A DNA stretch of 64,000 nt from Shewanella abyssi (GTDB lineage Bacteria > Pseudomonadota > Gammaproteobacteria > Enterobacterales > Shewanellaceae), in the NCBI RefSeq assembly GCF_023284025.1, contig NZ_JAKIKR010000014.1, positions 1 through 64,000 of the forward strand, given 5' to 3'. Position numbers and translations under genes: made by a program. How positions within the stretch are numbered: position 1 is the stretch's first letter; each line of letters starts with the position of its first letter. Below, piece by piece: positions 9,165 through 18,880 of the stretch. The notes under the pieces were generated by a model. It ran no database searches and was not told the origin of the DNA. It was given only the letters and a program-made list of their open reading frames with translations.

Positions 9165-10652
9165 TTATGGCGATCTTTTAGCTGTTGAGAGTGTATTGAC
9201 GCTTGATGTGTGTGTTGGAACGCCAGATTTAGCGGCGATCAATTGCTTGATACTTTCTTGACTAAGAGCGAGGTTAGTAAGGCGTATTGTTGGAGGAATG
9301 CCAATCCCTGAGACTAACTTTCCTTGAGCGCTGTAAGTTAAGCCAGCACTGAAGCTAAGCTTTATGCCACTTTGGATGAGTGTGATGTAATGGCGCGGGC
9401 TTGGGCTACCTCTGGTTCTTTCCCCAACAAGTTGTACATTTGGCCATGCAGATGCCATCAATGCCAGCCATTCACACTCTTGCTGACAACTAGAGTCGAC
9501 TAATAGATTCAATTTACGTGAGTTAAGTTTGTCGTTTGAACTGGTGTTATTTGAGCTGCGGACAAGCCAATGGCTAAAGCTGGGCGAATCTTGAATTTGG
9601 TTATTGAACCCTAGCATTTCTAGGTTAACTTGCTCAAAAAAGTGTAGCCGTTCAATGGGCTCAAAATGCTGATTAACAAATGATGTTGCGGTTGCGTGGG
9701 GGTAGCGTTTGTATTTTATTAACCCAATAGCACGGTTATATGCCGAGTATTGCGGTGCAAACTGGCTTTGTAGCCACTGAGTTAAAGCCGTATCTGCTGT
9801 GGCTAGATGTCTGATATCGAGGAGTAGATCTTGTTCTGGATTGCTCGATGCGAGTTGCTCCAAAATCATGGGCGCGAATTCATTATCTACAGGGTATCGA
9901 ATAACGTGTTGTTCAATAGATGAAGATTGGACCGCTTGGGTCGATGCTGTTAGCGGGTGAATATAATCGCGCTGCTGATTCTTGCTGACTAAAGCAAGCT
10001 TACGCTGAATGGAGTTGCCCTCGGGGTTGGAGAGCGTCAAAACGATATTGTTAGAGATTGTTAGACCTATAGCTAATTTAAGTCGATTGATACGCCGTAG
10101 CCAATGACTCTGCTCTTTTGCCGATAACTTGATAGAGTCGGGGATGTAGAGCTGGGCTGCTTTTTCCCAGCGTTGCATGGGGAGTCCATCGATATGGGTT
10201 AGATAAGGAAAATCCTCATCGAAGGGTCTATTTTTTGCGGTGTAGACTAACCAATGTCGACCATCGTATTGCAGCTGGCCAGGAAGCTGTTTTACATCGG
10301 CAAGCAGCTGCACTCGAACGGGCAAGCTTACTGTGATAGCAGGATCGTTTAGCGATGAAACCCAGCGCTGTAGTCTCATTTGAAAAGCAGCGGCATTAGT
10401 GGCTGCTAAGTTAGTGTTTAGCAGTAATTGTGCTTGTTGATTAAAGGCGTGTTTGCGGCTGGGATCGAATGCTGCGAAAGCTGATTTTTGATTTATGGCG
10501 GCTAAGAGTTGGCGAATATCTTGGCGCTGCTGTTCTGGACTCAGTTGATAGGAGGCGGTGTGCGGGAAAAAGGACAGTCGAATCAGTTGAGCCGCACTTA
10601 TGCCCATCATAAGTGCTAATAACATTACTATGATTTTAAAGCTCTCGCTCAT
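9165..10652 (-). CDS. S41 (C-terminal processing)-like protein, possibly degenerate
   Basis: A 495-aa protein with an N-terminal hydrophobic segment (residues 8-27) and a periplasmic-type body. The C-terminal third resembles the S41 protease fold: LLLDIRH, LLVDSSCQQECEWLALMAS where the family has its nucleophile block, then VGERTRGSPSPRHYI and the terminal LVSGIGIPPTIRL, which matches the typical GIP(P)D block. The usual S-A-S-E nucleophile sequence is replaced by SSCQQECE, so activity is uncertain. It lies downstream of pldA on the same strand with a hairpin between them. The function is inferred only. Confidence 0.6.
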   Translation of the reverse strand: MSESFKIIVMLLALMMGISAAQLIRLSFFPHTASYQLSPEQQRQDIRQLLAAINQKSAFAAFDPSRKHAFNQQAQLLLNTNLAATNAAAFQMRLQRWVSSLNDPAITVSLPVRVQLLADVKQLPGQLQYDGRHWLVYTAKNRPFDEDFPYLTHIDGLPMQRWEKAAQLYIPDSIKLSAKEQSHWLRRINRLKLAIGLTISNNIVLTLSNPEGNSIQRKLALVSKNQQRDYIHPLTASTQAVQSSSIEQHVIRYPVDNEFAPMILEQLASSNPEQDLLLDIRHLATADTALTQWLQSQFAPQYSAYNRAIGLIKYKRYPHATATSFVNQHFEPIERLHFFEQVNLEMLGFNNQIQDSPSFSHWLVRSSNNTSSNDKLNSRKLNLLVDSSCQQECEWLALMASAWPNVQLVGERTRGSPSPRHYITLIQSGIKLSFSAGLTYSAQGKLVSGIGIPPTIRLTNLALSQESIKQLIAAKSGVPTHTSSVNTLSTAKRSP

Positions 10653-10669
10653 ATCTATTCCTTGATATG

Positions 10670-10700
10670 GCAGGCTTAAGCTATTTTAGGTTAAGCCTGC
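10670..10700 (-). other. Intercistronic inverted repeat (weak terminator or attenuator)
   Basis: GCAGGCTTAA (10670-10679), 11-base loop, TTAAGCCTGC (10691-10700): a perfect 10-bp stem between pldA and the S41-like gene. A second perfect 8-bp palindrome, TTAGCTAG-G-CTAGCTAA, lies at 10712-10728. There is no clear U-run, and the first hairpin is within 20 bases of the downstream start, so it could affect translation of that gene. Confidence 0.55.
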
Positions 10701-10734
10701 ATAGCCCTTAATTAGCTAGGCTAGCTAAGCATAG

Positions 10735-11682
10735 TTACAAAATGTCGTTGATAGAGATCCCGATACCTATGCGTTGATTATGTGCATTATAGTCGATAAG
10801 ACTTTCGCCGTAGCCATTGAAGTACTGAGTATAGAGTCTGAGATTGCCCATGATAGGGTAGCTCCAGGTAAACTCTACCGCGCCATAATTAGGTTTTTGA
10901 ATGTAGTTACGCACCATTAAGCTAAATCGATGCTCATCAATACCATAGACGCCGGTGAACTCAATGTTGCCCATATAGTCAGTGATATCAGGGTTATCAT
11001 CACCACTTGGCGAGTCAGGCGTTTCTTTTTCATCTTCAGGTATGCGCCACCATGCCTTAGCCTCAAGCGCAAATGGACCTGAATCAAATATCATCATGCC
11101 GTATAAGCGATTCCAGCTCCTGGATAATGACCCCGCTTGGCCGTTGGACTGATGCACGGCACCGACTCCCCAAAAAGAGTTCTTTAGAGGTCCCACTTGC
11201 CAATCATTAGTGAATACCATGAATATTTCAGGTTCGTGATTGGTTTCTCTAAAGGGTGAAGAGATATCCTTGTTATATACCTGCCAATATGACTGGTTGG
11301 TGTATGCCGCAAAAAGGTGGCCGTTATCGCCAAAAACATTGTGCCACAGCGGAAATTTAAAGCTTATCTGAAACTTGGCTTCGATATTATCCAGTTCAAA
11401 GGGGTGGTCTGCAGCTTCTTTAGCAAAAGGTTCAATATTAGGAGAGGAGCTGTAAGTCAGCGGAAGAATGTAGTTCACCTTGTGGGGCGTAATCACGTAA
11501 GGCAGATTGCCTGTTGCCGTTTCTTCTGAGACTCGCATTGCAACCAGTGATTGTGCTCTTTTTACTTCGATATCTTCGCTCTTGCTAACGATTTCTGTTT
11601 TCTCGGCCTCGGTCGCTTCTGCAAACGATGCACAAGAGCAGCCTAAACCAATAGACAATAATAGTGTGCCTAGCGTATTCAT
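10735..11682 (-). CDS. pldA: Outer membrane phospholipase A1
   Basis: A calcium-dependent acyl hydrolase forming a 12-strand barrel in the outer membrane. The N-terminal hydrophobic segment ends near CASFAEA, consistent with a signal peptide. Family motifs are clear: YTNQSYWQVYN, FRETNHEPE and the catalytic HQSNGQ-SRSWNR block with its His-Ser-Asn residues. At 315 aa it is normal once a short acidic N-terminal linker is counted. It has no GC or codon oddity. It may share a message with the downstream S41-like gene, separated by hairpins. Confidence 0.93.
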   Translation of the reverse strand: MNTLGTLLLSIGLGCSCASFAEATEAEKTEIVSKSEDIEVKRAQSLVAMRVSEETATGNLPYVITPHKVNYILPLTYSSSPNIEPFAKEAADHPFELDNIEAKFQISFKFPLWHNVFGDNGHLFAAYTNQSYWQVYNKDISSPFRETNHEPEIFMVFTNDWQVGPLKNSFWGVGAVHQSNGQAGSLSRSWNRLYGMMIFDSGPFALEAKAWWRIPEDEKETPDSPSGDDNPDITDYMGNIEFTGVYGIDEHRFSLMVRNYIQKPNYGAVEFTWSYPIMGNLRLYTQYFNGYGESLIDYNAHNQRIGIGISINDIL

Positions 11683-12104
11683 AACATTCCCTGAAAGTGG
11701 TTAAAACAGCGCTTATTTTTATTTGTCGCAATTCTACCTAGCTATTGCGGGGTTTAACAGCGCCATAGCAAGCTGGTAACCAACATGAGGGCATTCAGTT
11801 GCTAACTGAGTCAGTGGAGTGGTCACCACCGTGATATAAACGTGATTTTGAGATTGGCTCCTAGATCTAAATGCAATAACTTAGAGCAAAATGGGTCACT
11901 CTGCACCTCTAGTTTGTAGCCACTCAAACTCACGCCCCGATACTAAGCTATTGATTTATATTAATTTAATTTTAATGCTATATTTGTGAGCCAATATCAT
12001 GACTTTTTTAATAACTAAAAGTTATAAATGCTTCGAATTTCCTATTTATTATGGAATAAGAGGGCGGCTATATTCACCTTATCAAATTAGAGTGAGGTAG
12101 CGTG
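11683..12104. other. Divergent intergenic region between pldA and cobA
   Basis: About 420 bp without a gene. It must hold the promoters of both divergent genes. I see small inverted repeats (CAGTTGCTAACTG near 11798) and the ATAAC-N5-GTTAT palindrome described separately. The 100 bp before cobA are strongly AT-rich. Confidence 0.6.
12011..12025. promoter_or_regulatory. Candidate LysR-type (possibly CysB) operator upstream of the cobA-cysDN operon
   Basis: ATAACTAAAAGTTAT is a perfect ATAAC-N5-GTTAT dyad with the T-N11-A core of LysR-type sites, 80 bp before the cobA start. CysB, the usual activator of these genes, is LysR-type. The assignment to CysB is an inference; no regulator gene lies beside it. 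Confidence 0.45.
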
Positions 12105-12917
12105 ATGGAGATTGTATCTTTACCGGGTCAAGCCGCAGGAGGAAAGGTGTGGCTTGTAGGAGCAGGCCCTGGTGATGTGGATCTGCTAACGGTCAAAGCT
12201 TATCGGGTATTGCAATCTGCCGATGTGGTGTTGTACGACGCCTTAGTGAGCGAAGATATCATGGCACTCATTCCAACTAAAGCTGAAAAAATTGCAGTGG
12301 GTAAGCGTGCCGGTAAACACAGCGCGGCGCAAAGCGAAATTAATCAATTGTTGGTGACCAAGGCATTCACCGGTAAAAATGTGGTCCGCCTTAAAGGTGG
12401 CGACCCGTTTATTTTTGGTCGTGGTGGTGAAGAGTTACAAACGATTGTTGCTGCGGGTCTCGAGTTTGAAGTCGTCCCAGGGATCACCGCTGCAAGCGGC
12501 ACAGCTGCTTATGCAGGCATCCCATTGACGCACCGAGATTATGCTCAAGGTGTGAGCTTTATTACTGGTCACTGTCAGTTAGCGAGTCGTCCAATGGATT
12601 GGCAAGGATACGCCAACCCTAACAACACTTTAGTGGTGTATATGGGGATCCTCAACGCCGATGTTATTAAAGCTGGCTTAGTTGGTGCTGGGCGGTCGCT
12701 AAATACCCCTGTGGCCATAGTATCGAAAGCAACAACCCATGAGCAGCGAACCTTCATTGGCACGTTAGGTAATATTGAACAATTAGCTGCCGACCCAGAA
12801 TTAGTGATGCCCGCATTGATGGTGATAGGTGAGGTGGTTGAACTCGCTGATAGCCTCAACTGGTTTAAGCCCCAAGGTGCGCAAGGTAGCGCAGCCAAGC
12901 TTAGCAACACAAATTAA
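12105..12917 (+). CDS. cobA: Uroporphyrinogen-III C-methyltransferase
   Basis: Makes precorrin-2 from uroporphyrinogen III with SAM, the first step towards sirohaem, the cofactor of CysI. Motifs: VWLVGAGPGDVDLLTVKA near the N-terminus, LKGGDPFIFGRGGEE, and PGITAASGTAAYAGIPLTHRD. At 271 aa it is a stand-alone SUMT rather than the trifunctional CysG. ATG 12105 is preferred over GTG 12102 because GAGG lies 8-11 bases upstream. It is the first gene of the cobA-cysD-cysN-permease-cysC cluster, a sensible grouping because sulfite reduction needs sirohaem. Confidence 0.95.
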   Translation: MEIVSLPGQAAGGKVWLVGAGPGDVDLLTVKAYRVLQSADVVLYDALVSEDIMALIPTKAEKIAVGKRAGKHSAAQSEINQLLVTKAFTGKNVVRLKGGDPFIFGRGGEELQTIVAAGLEFEVVPGITAASGTAAYAGIPLTHRDYAQGVSFITGHCQLASRPMDWQGYANPNNTLVVYMGILNADVIKAGLVGAGRSLNTPVAIVSKATTHEQRTFIGTLGNIEQLAADPELVMPALMVIGEVVELADSLNWFKPQGAQGSAAKLSNTN

Positions 12918-12962
12918 ATAGATGTGCTTAGCACAATCGATTCAAGAAGACGGAGAATTAGC

Positions 12963-13871
12963 ATGGCCGCCAAAGAGTTAAGCCATTTACAACAACTAGA
13001 AGCTGAGAGTATTCAAATTATTCGCGAAGTCGCGGCCGAGTTTGATAACCCAGTAATGATGTATTCCATCGGTAAAGATTCTTCTGTGATGCTGCATTTG
13101 GCACGCAAAGCTTTCTATCCAGGGAAAATTCCTTTTCCATTGCTGCATGTGGATACCGATTGGAAATTCAAAGAGATGATCGCCTTTCGTGATGCCCAGG
13201 CCAAAGAGTTTGGCTTTGAATTACTGGTGCATAAAAACCCAGAAGGTGTAGCGATGGGAGTTGGTCCGTTTACCCATGGTAGTGCTAAACATACCGACAT
13301 CATGAAAACTCAAGGACTGAAGCAAGCGTTAAATAAGTATGGCTTTGATGCCGCGTTTGGCGGTGCTCGCCGCGATGAAGAGAAATCTCGCGCTAAAGAG
13401 CGGGTATATTCGTTCCGTGATAAGCACCATACATGGGACCCTAAAAATCAACGTCCAGAGTTATGGCGTACCTATAACGGTGCCGTCAATAAAGGTGAAA
13501 GCATTCGAGTCTTCCCACTTTCAAACTGGACGGAGTTAGATATTTGGCAATATATCTACCAAGAAGATATTAAATTGGTACCCCTGTATTTTGCCCAAAA
13601 ACGTCCTGTAGTTGAGCGTGATGGCATGATGATTATGGTTGATGATGACAGGTTGCCTTTAGCAGAGGGCGAAACGGTTAAAAATGAATTAGTGCGATTT
13701 AGAACATTAGGTTGCTACCCATTAACAGGGGCGATGCACTCAGAAGCTGACACGCTGGAGAAGATTATTGAAGAGATGCTGCTAACACGTTCAAGTGAGC
13801 GTCAGGGCCGGCTCATCGATTCAGATCAAAGTGCATCGATGGAACTTAAAAAGCGCCAAGGCTACTTCTAG
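12963..13871 (+). CDS. cysD: Sulfate adenylyltransferase subunit 2
   Basis: Small subunit of ATP sulfurylase, which forms APS from sulfate and ATP in partnership with the GTPase CysN. The PP-loop motif [19 protein letters not shown], the [23 protein letters not shown] segment and the C-terminal RQGRLIDSD...KKRQGYF are typical. The frame is open from 12924, but ATG 12963 ([10 protein letters not shown]) gives the family N-terminus and has CGGAGA upstream. It is 302 aa and complete. It lies 45 bp after cobA and 44 bp before cysN. Confidence 0.97.
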   Translation: MAAKELSHLQQLEAESIQIIREVAAEFDNPVMMYSIGKDSSVMLHLARKAFYPGKIPFPLLHVDTDWKFKEMIAFRDAQAKEFGFELLVHKNPEGVAMGVGPFTHGSAKHTDIMKTQGLKQALNKYGFDAAFGGARRDEEKSRAKERVYSFRDKHHTWDPKNQRPELWRTYNGAVNKGESIRVFPLSNWTELDIWQYIYQEDIKLVPLYFAQKRPVVERDGMMIMVDDDRLPLAEGETVKNELVRFRTLGCYPLTGAMHSEADTLEKIIEEMLLTRSSERQGRLIDSDQSASMELKKRQGYF

Positions 13872-13915
13872 GTGCAATAAGTGCTAAGCATTGTCAGATT
13901 TCAAAGGAATTAATC

Positions 13916-15355
13916 ATGAACCAAGCAGTAGATAACAACACCCGCTTAGCCGCTGAGCTAGAAGAGTTAGGTGTGAAAGAGTATTTAGCACAGCAACAAC
14001 ATAAAGGCATGTTGCGCTTTCTCACATGCGGCAGTGTCGATGATGGTAAAAGTACCTTGATAGGACGTTTACTGCATGACAGCGCGCAAATTTATGAAGA
14101 CCAACTGGCGAGTTTAAAGAGTGACAGTGCCAAAATGGGCACCACAGGTGGAGAGATTGACCTGGCGTTACTGGTTGATGGCTTGCAGGCAGAGCGTGAG
14201 CAAGGCATTACCATTGATGTGGCTTACCGCTATTTTTCAACTGACAAACGCAAGTTCATTATTGCCGACACACCGGGCCATGAGCAGTACACGCGTAATA
14301 TGGCCACGGGTGCATCGACCTGTGACTTAGCGGTTATTTTGGTTGATGCGCGCTATGGCGTACAAACACAGACTCGCCGCCATGCTTTTATTGCCTCACA
14401 ACTTGGTTTGCGTCACTTTGTGGTTGCCATCAATAAAATGGATCTACTCGGTTTTGACGAAAAAGTCTTTAATGACATCAAGGCTGATTTTGCGGAGTTT
14501 GCCGCGCAGTTGGGTGATATCGATATTCGCTATGTGCCGCTATCGGCGTTAAAAGGCGACAATGTGGTCGACCGTAGTACTCAAACGCCTTGGTATACCG
14601 ATGGTACGCTACTCGAATTGTTAGAAACCATCGATACACGGCGCGAGTTAAACAGCTTACCCGTACGCTTTCCGGTGCAATATGTATTGCGTCCAGATCT
14701 CGATTTCAGAGGTTTTGCTGGCACAGTGTCATCAGGCATTATCAAGGTGGGTGACGAGCTGGTGGCCTTGCCATCAGGCAAGCGCAGCAAGGTTGAGCGT
14801 ATCGTGACATTTGATGGTGATCTCGACGAAGCGATTGCCGGTCAAGCGGTGACACTAACCCTAGAAGATGAAATTGATATCTCTCGTGGTGATCTGCTGT
14901 CACAAGTCGATAATGCGCCAACACTGGCAAATCAGCTCAGTGCTGATATTGCTTGGATGGATGAGAAACAGCTACAAATAGGCCAGCTTTATGATCTGAA
15001 AGTGGCGGGCAAGAAGCTACAAGCCAGTGTTACAGCTGTCGAATACCTAGTCGATATCAATACCTTAGAACATAAAAATAGTGACGTTATCGGTTTAAAT
15101 GATATGGCTCGGGTGACACTAGAGCTTAATGAAGCGATTGCTATCGACCCCTATACGCTAATTCGTGACACCGGCGGCATGATCTTAATCGACAGATTAT
15201 CCAATGCGACAGTGGCAGCCGTCATGGCGGTATCGACCACAAAAGTGAGCAAATCAACGAGCCAGTTTACAGGTTTTGAACTTGAGCTGAATGCGTTGAT
15301 CCGCAAGCAGTATCCTCATTGGCAAGCGCTAGATATTAGCAAGTTAGAGGGCTAG
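13916..15355 (+). CDS. cysN: Sulfate adenylyltransferase subunit 1 (GTPase)
   Basis: Large subunit of ATP sulfurylase, an EF-Tu-like GTPase whose GTP hydrolysis drives APS formation. Motifs: [18 protein letters not shown] (G1), [17 protein letters not shown] (G3), AINKMDLLG (G4) and an effector loop around [15 protein letters not shown]. At 479 aa it is complete and has no fused CysC kinase domain; a separate cysC follows. AAAGGA lies 9-14 bases before the ATG. Its stop codon shares a base with the GTG start of the permease gene. Confidence 0.97.
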   Translation: MNQAVDNNTRLAAELEELGVKEYLAQQQHKGMLRFLTCGSVDDGKSTLIGRLLHDSAQIYEDQLASLKSDSAKMGTTGGEIDLALLVDGLQAEREQGITIDVAYRYFSTDKRKFIIADTPGHEQYTRNMATGASTCDLAVILVDARYGVQTQTRRHAFIASQLGLRHFVVAINKMDLLGFDEKVFNDIKADFAEFAAQLGDIDIRYVPLSALKGDNVVDRSTQTPWYTDGTLLELLETIDTRRELNSLPVRFPVQYVLRPDLDFRGFAGTVSSGIIKVGDELVALPSGKRSKVERIVTFDGDLDEAIAGQAVTLTLEDEIDISRGDLLSQVDNAPTLANQLSADIAWMDEKQLQIGQLYDLKVAGKKLQASVTAVEYLVDINTLEHKNSDVIGLNDMARVTLELNEAIAIDPYTLIRDTGGMILIDRLSNATVAAVMAVSTTKVSKSTSQFTGFELELNALIRKQYPHWQALDISKLEG

Positions 15356-17082
15356 TGGTGTCTGAACTGTGGGTGTTGTCGAGCATATTATTTGCCCTAG
15401 TCGTTGCCTTAATGGCTGGGATTTGGACACCCGCTGCGCTATTTTTTACCGCGGCATTAACCAGCTATCTTCTAGGGATGGTAGAGCTAGAGACGGCATT
15501 GGCAAGTTTTACCAATGCCAGTTTAGTGACCTTAGTACTGATTATTCTAGCGACTGCGGCACTTGAGAAAACCTCTTTGCTGGGTAAGCTTAGTCAAGTT
15601 GTTGGACGGGGATCTTTAGCAGCGACTATCGCTAAGCTGGGCCTCTCAAGCGCGCTATTGTCATCGTTTACTAATAATACCGCTGTGGTGTCGTCCTTGA
15701 TTGGCGTAGTTAGGCGGAATCAGTCTCATGCCCCCGCTAAACTGTTATTGCCACTGTCATATGCGGCTATTCTTGGCGGTACATTAACCCTAATCGGCAC
15801 TTCTACTAACCTGATTGTAAACTCCTTTGTAGAGAATGCAGGCTTAGAGCCTTTGGGCTTTTTTGAGTTCTCTATTATAGGAGTGGTGATTGTAACCTTA
15901 GGTGTAGGTTTATTGGTGTTGCTGGCGAATGTGTTGCCCGACAGGCGTGAAGAGGGGGCAGAGGAAAGCTTACCCTACTTGCTTGAAGCCAGAGTCGCAA
16001 AAAAGTCACAGTTGATTGGCAGGAGTGTCATAGACAATCGCCTAAGAGCACTGAAAAAACTCTATTTAGTTGAACTTGAACGCAGTGGCATTCGTATTTG
16101 TCCGGTACCGCCGCATCTGGTTCTGCAAAGTGAAGACATATTGCGCTTTGGTGGTGCCGTTGAATCGGTGGAGCTATTACATCAATTTGATGGTCTCGAA
16201 TGGTTTGGTAAGCAACAAGCCAAAGGGCAAAACTTGGTTGAAGCTGTGCTAGCCCCTACATCAAGCCTGGTCGGCACTTCATTGAAGGCCTCTAAGTTTC
16301 GAGAGCGATTTGATGGGGCTGTTCTGGCTATTCGCCGCGGGCACCACCCATTAAAAGGTGGCCTCGGTGATATTGAGTTACAAGCGGGAGACGTATTACT
16401 GATCACGCCAGGCGATAGTTTTAGCCATAACGCCAAATTGGCGTCAGATTTTGCTGCGGTGAGTGGCCTCGATCTTAGCGTTCGCTTAGATAAAAAACGC
16501 AGTCAGTGGGTATTGTTCGGTTTTGTGTTGACCATTTTTGCCAGCGTGATTGGTGCATTGCCTTTGATCAAAGGCTTAATCTTACTATTGATTAGCTACG
16601 TCGCTATTGGCGCGGTGAGTTTAACTGAATTAAGGCGACGCTTTCCGATTGAGTTAGTGGTCATTGTTGGCAGTGCGTTAAGTCTGGCTAATTTGATGTT
16701 ATCCACTGGTCTTGCTGATGATATTGCGAATTTCATCTTGGGATCATTGAATGGTTTTGGGGTCTTTGCGGCTTTTGTTTGTGTGTATTTTTTAACGTTA
16801 TTACTGACCGAATTGATAACCAATAATGCCGCTGCAGCGCTGGCTTTCCCTGTCGCTTATGCTATTGCAATGAGCTACGGAGTCGATACCAGGCCATTTA
16901 TTCTTGCTGTGGTTTTTGGGGCCAGTGCGAGTTTCATCTCCCCCTATGGCTACCAGACAAATTTGATGGTTTATAACGCCGGCAATTACCGTTTTACTGA
17001 TTTTTTAAGAGTGGGATTGCCCTTGTCGCTGTTGTACTCGTCGATTGTTATTATATTAGTGCCGATGCTCTTCCCATTTTAA
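15355..17082 (+). CDS. SLC13 (DASS) family permease with two TrkA-C domains, probable sulfate transporter
   Basis: Multi-span carrier of the SLC13/CitMHS type: hydrophobic helices in residues 5-205, a soluble central part of about residues 210-370 containing two TrkA-C-like folds (LIGRSVIDNRLRAL, LVGTSLKASKFRERFDG), then more helices. The conserved loops SSFTNNTAVVS and TLIGTSTNLIVNSF are present, repeated as ITNNAAAALAFPVA and SFISPYGYQTNLMVY. It starts at GTG 15355, overlapping the cysN stop (TAGTG). Position inside the cys operon supports sulfate as substrate; no cysPTWA genes are in the window. Confidence 0.88.
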   Translation: MVSELWVLSSILFALVVALMAGIWTPAALFFTAALTSYLLGMVELETALASFTNASLVTLVLIILATAALEKTSLLGKLSQVVGRGSLAATIAKLGLSSALLSSFTNNTAVVSSLIGVVRRNQSHAPAKLLLPLSYAAILGGTLTLIGTSTNLIVNSFVENAGLEPLGFFEFSIIGVVIVTLGVGLLVLLANVLPDRREEGAEESLPYLLEARVAKKSQLIGRSVIDNRLRALKKLYLVELERSGIRICPVPPHLVLQSEDILRFGGAVESVELLHQFDGLEWFGKQQAKGQNLVEAVLAPTSSLVGTSLKASKFRERFDGAVLAIRRGHHPLKGGLGDIELQAGDVLLITPGDSFSHNAKLASDFAAVSGLDLSVRLDKKRSQWVLFGFVLTIFASVIGALPLIKGLILLLISYVAIGAVSLTELRRRFPIELVVIVGSALSLANLMLSTGLADDIANFILGSLNGFGVFAAFVCVYFLTLLLTELITNNAAAALAFPVAYAIAMSYGVDTRPFILAVVFGASASFISPYGYQTNLMVYNAGNYRFTDFLRVGLPLSLLYSSIVIILVPMLFPF

Positions 17083-17162
17083 GGTGGTAATACCATATTG
17101 AAACCATAAGTTGAGTAAGTTTGGTGCATTTTATCTATTAGATTATTGTTTTTGGAGTGGTT

Positions 17163-17780
17163 ATGTCTGACATCGTTTGGCACCAACATAGTATTGACCA
17201 AGAGTCCCGTGCAAAGCAAAAAGGCCAAAGCCCGGTATTACTGTGGTTTACGGGCCTATCCGGCTCCGGTAAATCAACCTTAGCGGGAGCGTTAGAACGC
17301 GCACTGTTTGATGCTGGCTTTCACACCTATTTACTCGATGGCGATAATGTTAGACATGGCCTCTGTAAAGATTTGGGGTTTAGCGCCAGTGATCGTGACG
17401 AGAACCTGCGCCGTGTAGGCGAAGTGGCAAAACTGATGGTTGATGCTGGCTTAGTGGTGTTATCGGCATTTATCTCCCCGACTAAGGAGGAGCGAGAGCG
17501 TGTCCGCGGCCTATTTGAAGAGGGGCGCTTTATTGAAGTTCATGTCTCTACGCCGATTGAAGTCTGTGAGGCGCGTGATCCTAAAGGGCTTTATAAAAAA
17601 GCGCGCGCAGGAGAGATAAAGGACTTTACCGGCATCTCTGCACCGTACGAAACACCCACCGCGGCGGAGTTAACCATCGATACCAGTAAAGGTGACTTAA
17701 CGGTTCAGGTCAACGCGCTATTAGATTATCTCACCGCAATTCAAGTGATTGATGCGGCAAAGTTAAAGGCAGCAGTTTAG
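17163..17780 (+). CDS. cysC: Adenylylsulfate (APS) kinase
   Basis: Phosphorylates APS to PAPS, the substrate of the CysH enzyme encoded at 3.7 kb. Walker [19 protein letters not shown], the APS-binding [17 protein letters not shown], and [15 protein letters not shown] with [12 protein letters not shown] are all visible. It is 205 aa and complete. ATG 17163 (MSDIVWHQH) is preferred over upstream GTG 17157 because TTGGAG precedes it at normal spacing. It lies 80 bp after the permease stop, so it probably ends the operon. Confidence 0.96.
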   Translation: MSDIVWHQHSIDQESRAKQKGQSPVLLWFTGLSGSGKSTLAGALERALFDAGFHTYLLDGDNVRHGLCKDLGFSASDRDENLRRVGEVAKLMVDAGLVVLSAFISPTKEERERVRGLFEEGRFIEVHVSTPIEVCEARDPKGLYKKARAGEIKDFTGISAPYETPTAAELTIDTSKGDLTVQVNALLDYLTAIQVIDAAKLKAAV

Positions 17781-18082
17781 GTTTACAACGCTTGCTGCTT
17801 TATTTGCTAAGCCAGCGCTTATTTGACGGTAATTGTTCGTGACTAGGATGGTCACCGTTTAGAAAGTCATTCCGCAATCGAGTGCAACCATTTAAGACAA
17901 CTTGGTTGAGTTCGTTTCTATTACAGAGCGAATTAACGGCGACTGTACTTGGAATGATATGTTGTTATTTATTTGTAAACTAGTTACTTTATAGTTCGAG
18001 AAACCAACTTAATAGCAACGAGAATAAACATTTTAGTTGCTCGCAATCTCTACTCTACAAGGACTTGTTCAGAGACGTTATT
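17781..18082. other. Intergenic region after cysC
   Basis: About 300 bp without an identifiable gene, hairpin terminator or repeat. The last 80 bp are AT-rich and probably hold the promoter of the exported protein gene at 18083. Confidence 0.45.
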
Positions 18083-18724
18083 ATGAAGAAAATACTTAGC
18101 TATATCTTAATTACCCCCATGCTTTTAATATGGTCTAACAGCCTCTTAGCAAGTGAAATAGTGTATGGAGTCATAGAAAATAATATCTATAAAAATAGCT
18201 ATTTCAATATTGCTTTACCAGTGCCAGAGCAGTGGTCGGTTCAAAGTAAGGCTGCAATAAATGAACTTGTAGAAATAGGCGGTGAGCTCATTGCCGGTGA
18301 TGATCAAAATTTAAAAGCCATTATTAAAGAGTCTGAAAAGCAAACCGTTAATATGTTTGCTTTCTTTAAGTTTGAGCAAGGTTCGCCAGTGGAGTTTAAT
18401 CCCAGCATCATGGCCGTCGCGGAGCGAGTAACACATATGCCTGGAATAAAGAGAGGATCTGACTATTTTTTCCATATGAAAAAGATCCTTCAAGTATCGC
18501 AGATACAGTATACGTTTTCTAAAGAGATCTATTCAGAAGACTTGTCAGGTGTTGCTTTTGATGTGATGCCGTCAGAAATTAATATTGCCAATATTACAGT
18601 GAATCAAGAATACTACGCCGCTAGGCATGAAGACTATGTACTGAGTTTTATTTTGACCTACAAAACGGATAGTGAACAGCAAGAACTTAGAGATATACTC
18701 AGTCAGTTGAGTTTTTCTAACTAA
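18083..18724 (+). CDS. Unrecognised exported protein
   Basis: A 213-aa protein with a clear signal peptide (MKKILSYILITPMLLIW...LLAS-EIVYG). The mature part contains the FNIALPVPEQWSV block, which resembles secreted proteins that begin with a beta-rich PsbP-like or lipoprotein-like fold, and no cysteine or catalytic motif. The frame is open from TTG 18065, but ATG 18083 gives a proper signal sequence. It is preceded by 300 bp of non-coding DNA and stands alone. I do not assign a function. Confidence 0.72.
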   Translation: MKKILSYILITPMLLIWSNSLLASEIVYGVIENNIYKNSYFNIALPVPEQWSVQSKAAINELVEIGGELIAGDDQNLKAIIKESEKQTVNMFAFFKFEQGSPVEFNPSIMAVAERVTHMPGIKRGSDYFFHMKKILQVSQIQYTFSKEIYSEDLSGVAFDVMPSEINIANITVNQEYYAARHEDYVLSFILTYKTDSEQQELRDILSQLSFSN

Positions 18725-18880
18725 AGCATCGATGTAGATTTTATTAGATAGATACAAGTAAGTGGGTGAGCGACAACTTGCCCTTTTTACCCGTAGTTCT
18801 TGTTTTTATCAAGATCGTCGTTAGAGATTAATAAACATCACCTGCTGAATTCAGCCGTATATCTTCCTATCCAAAGCGGG

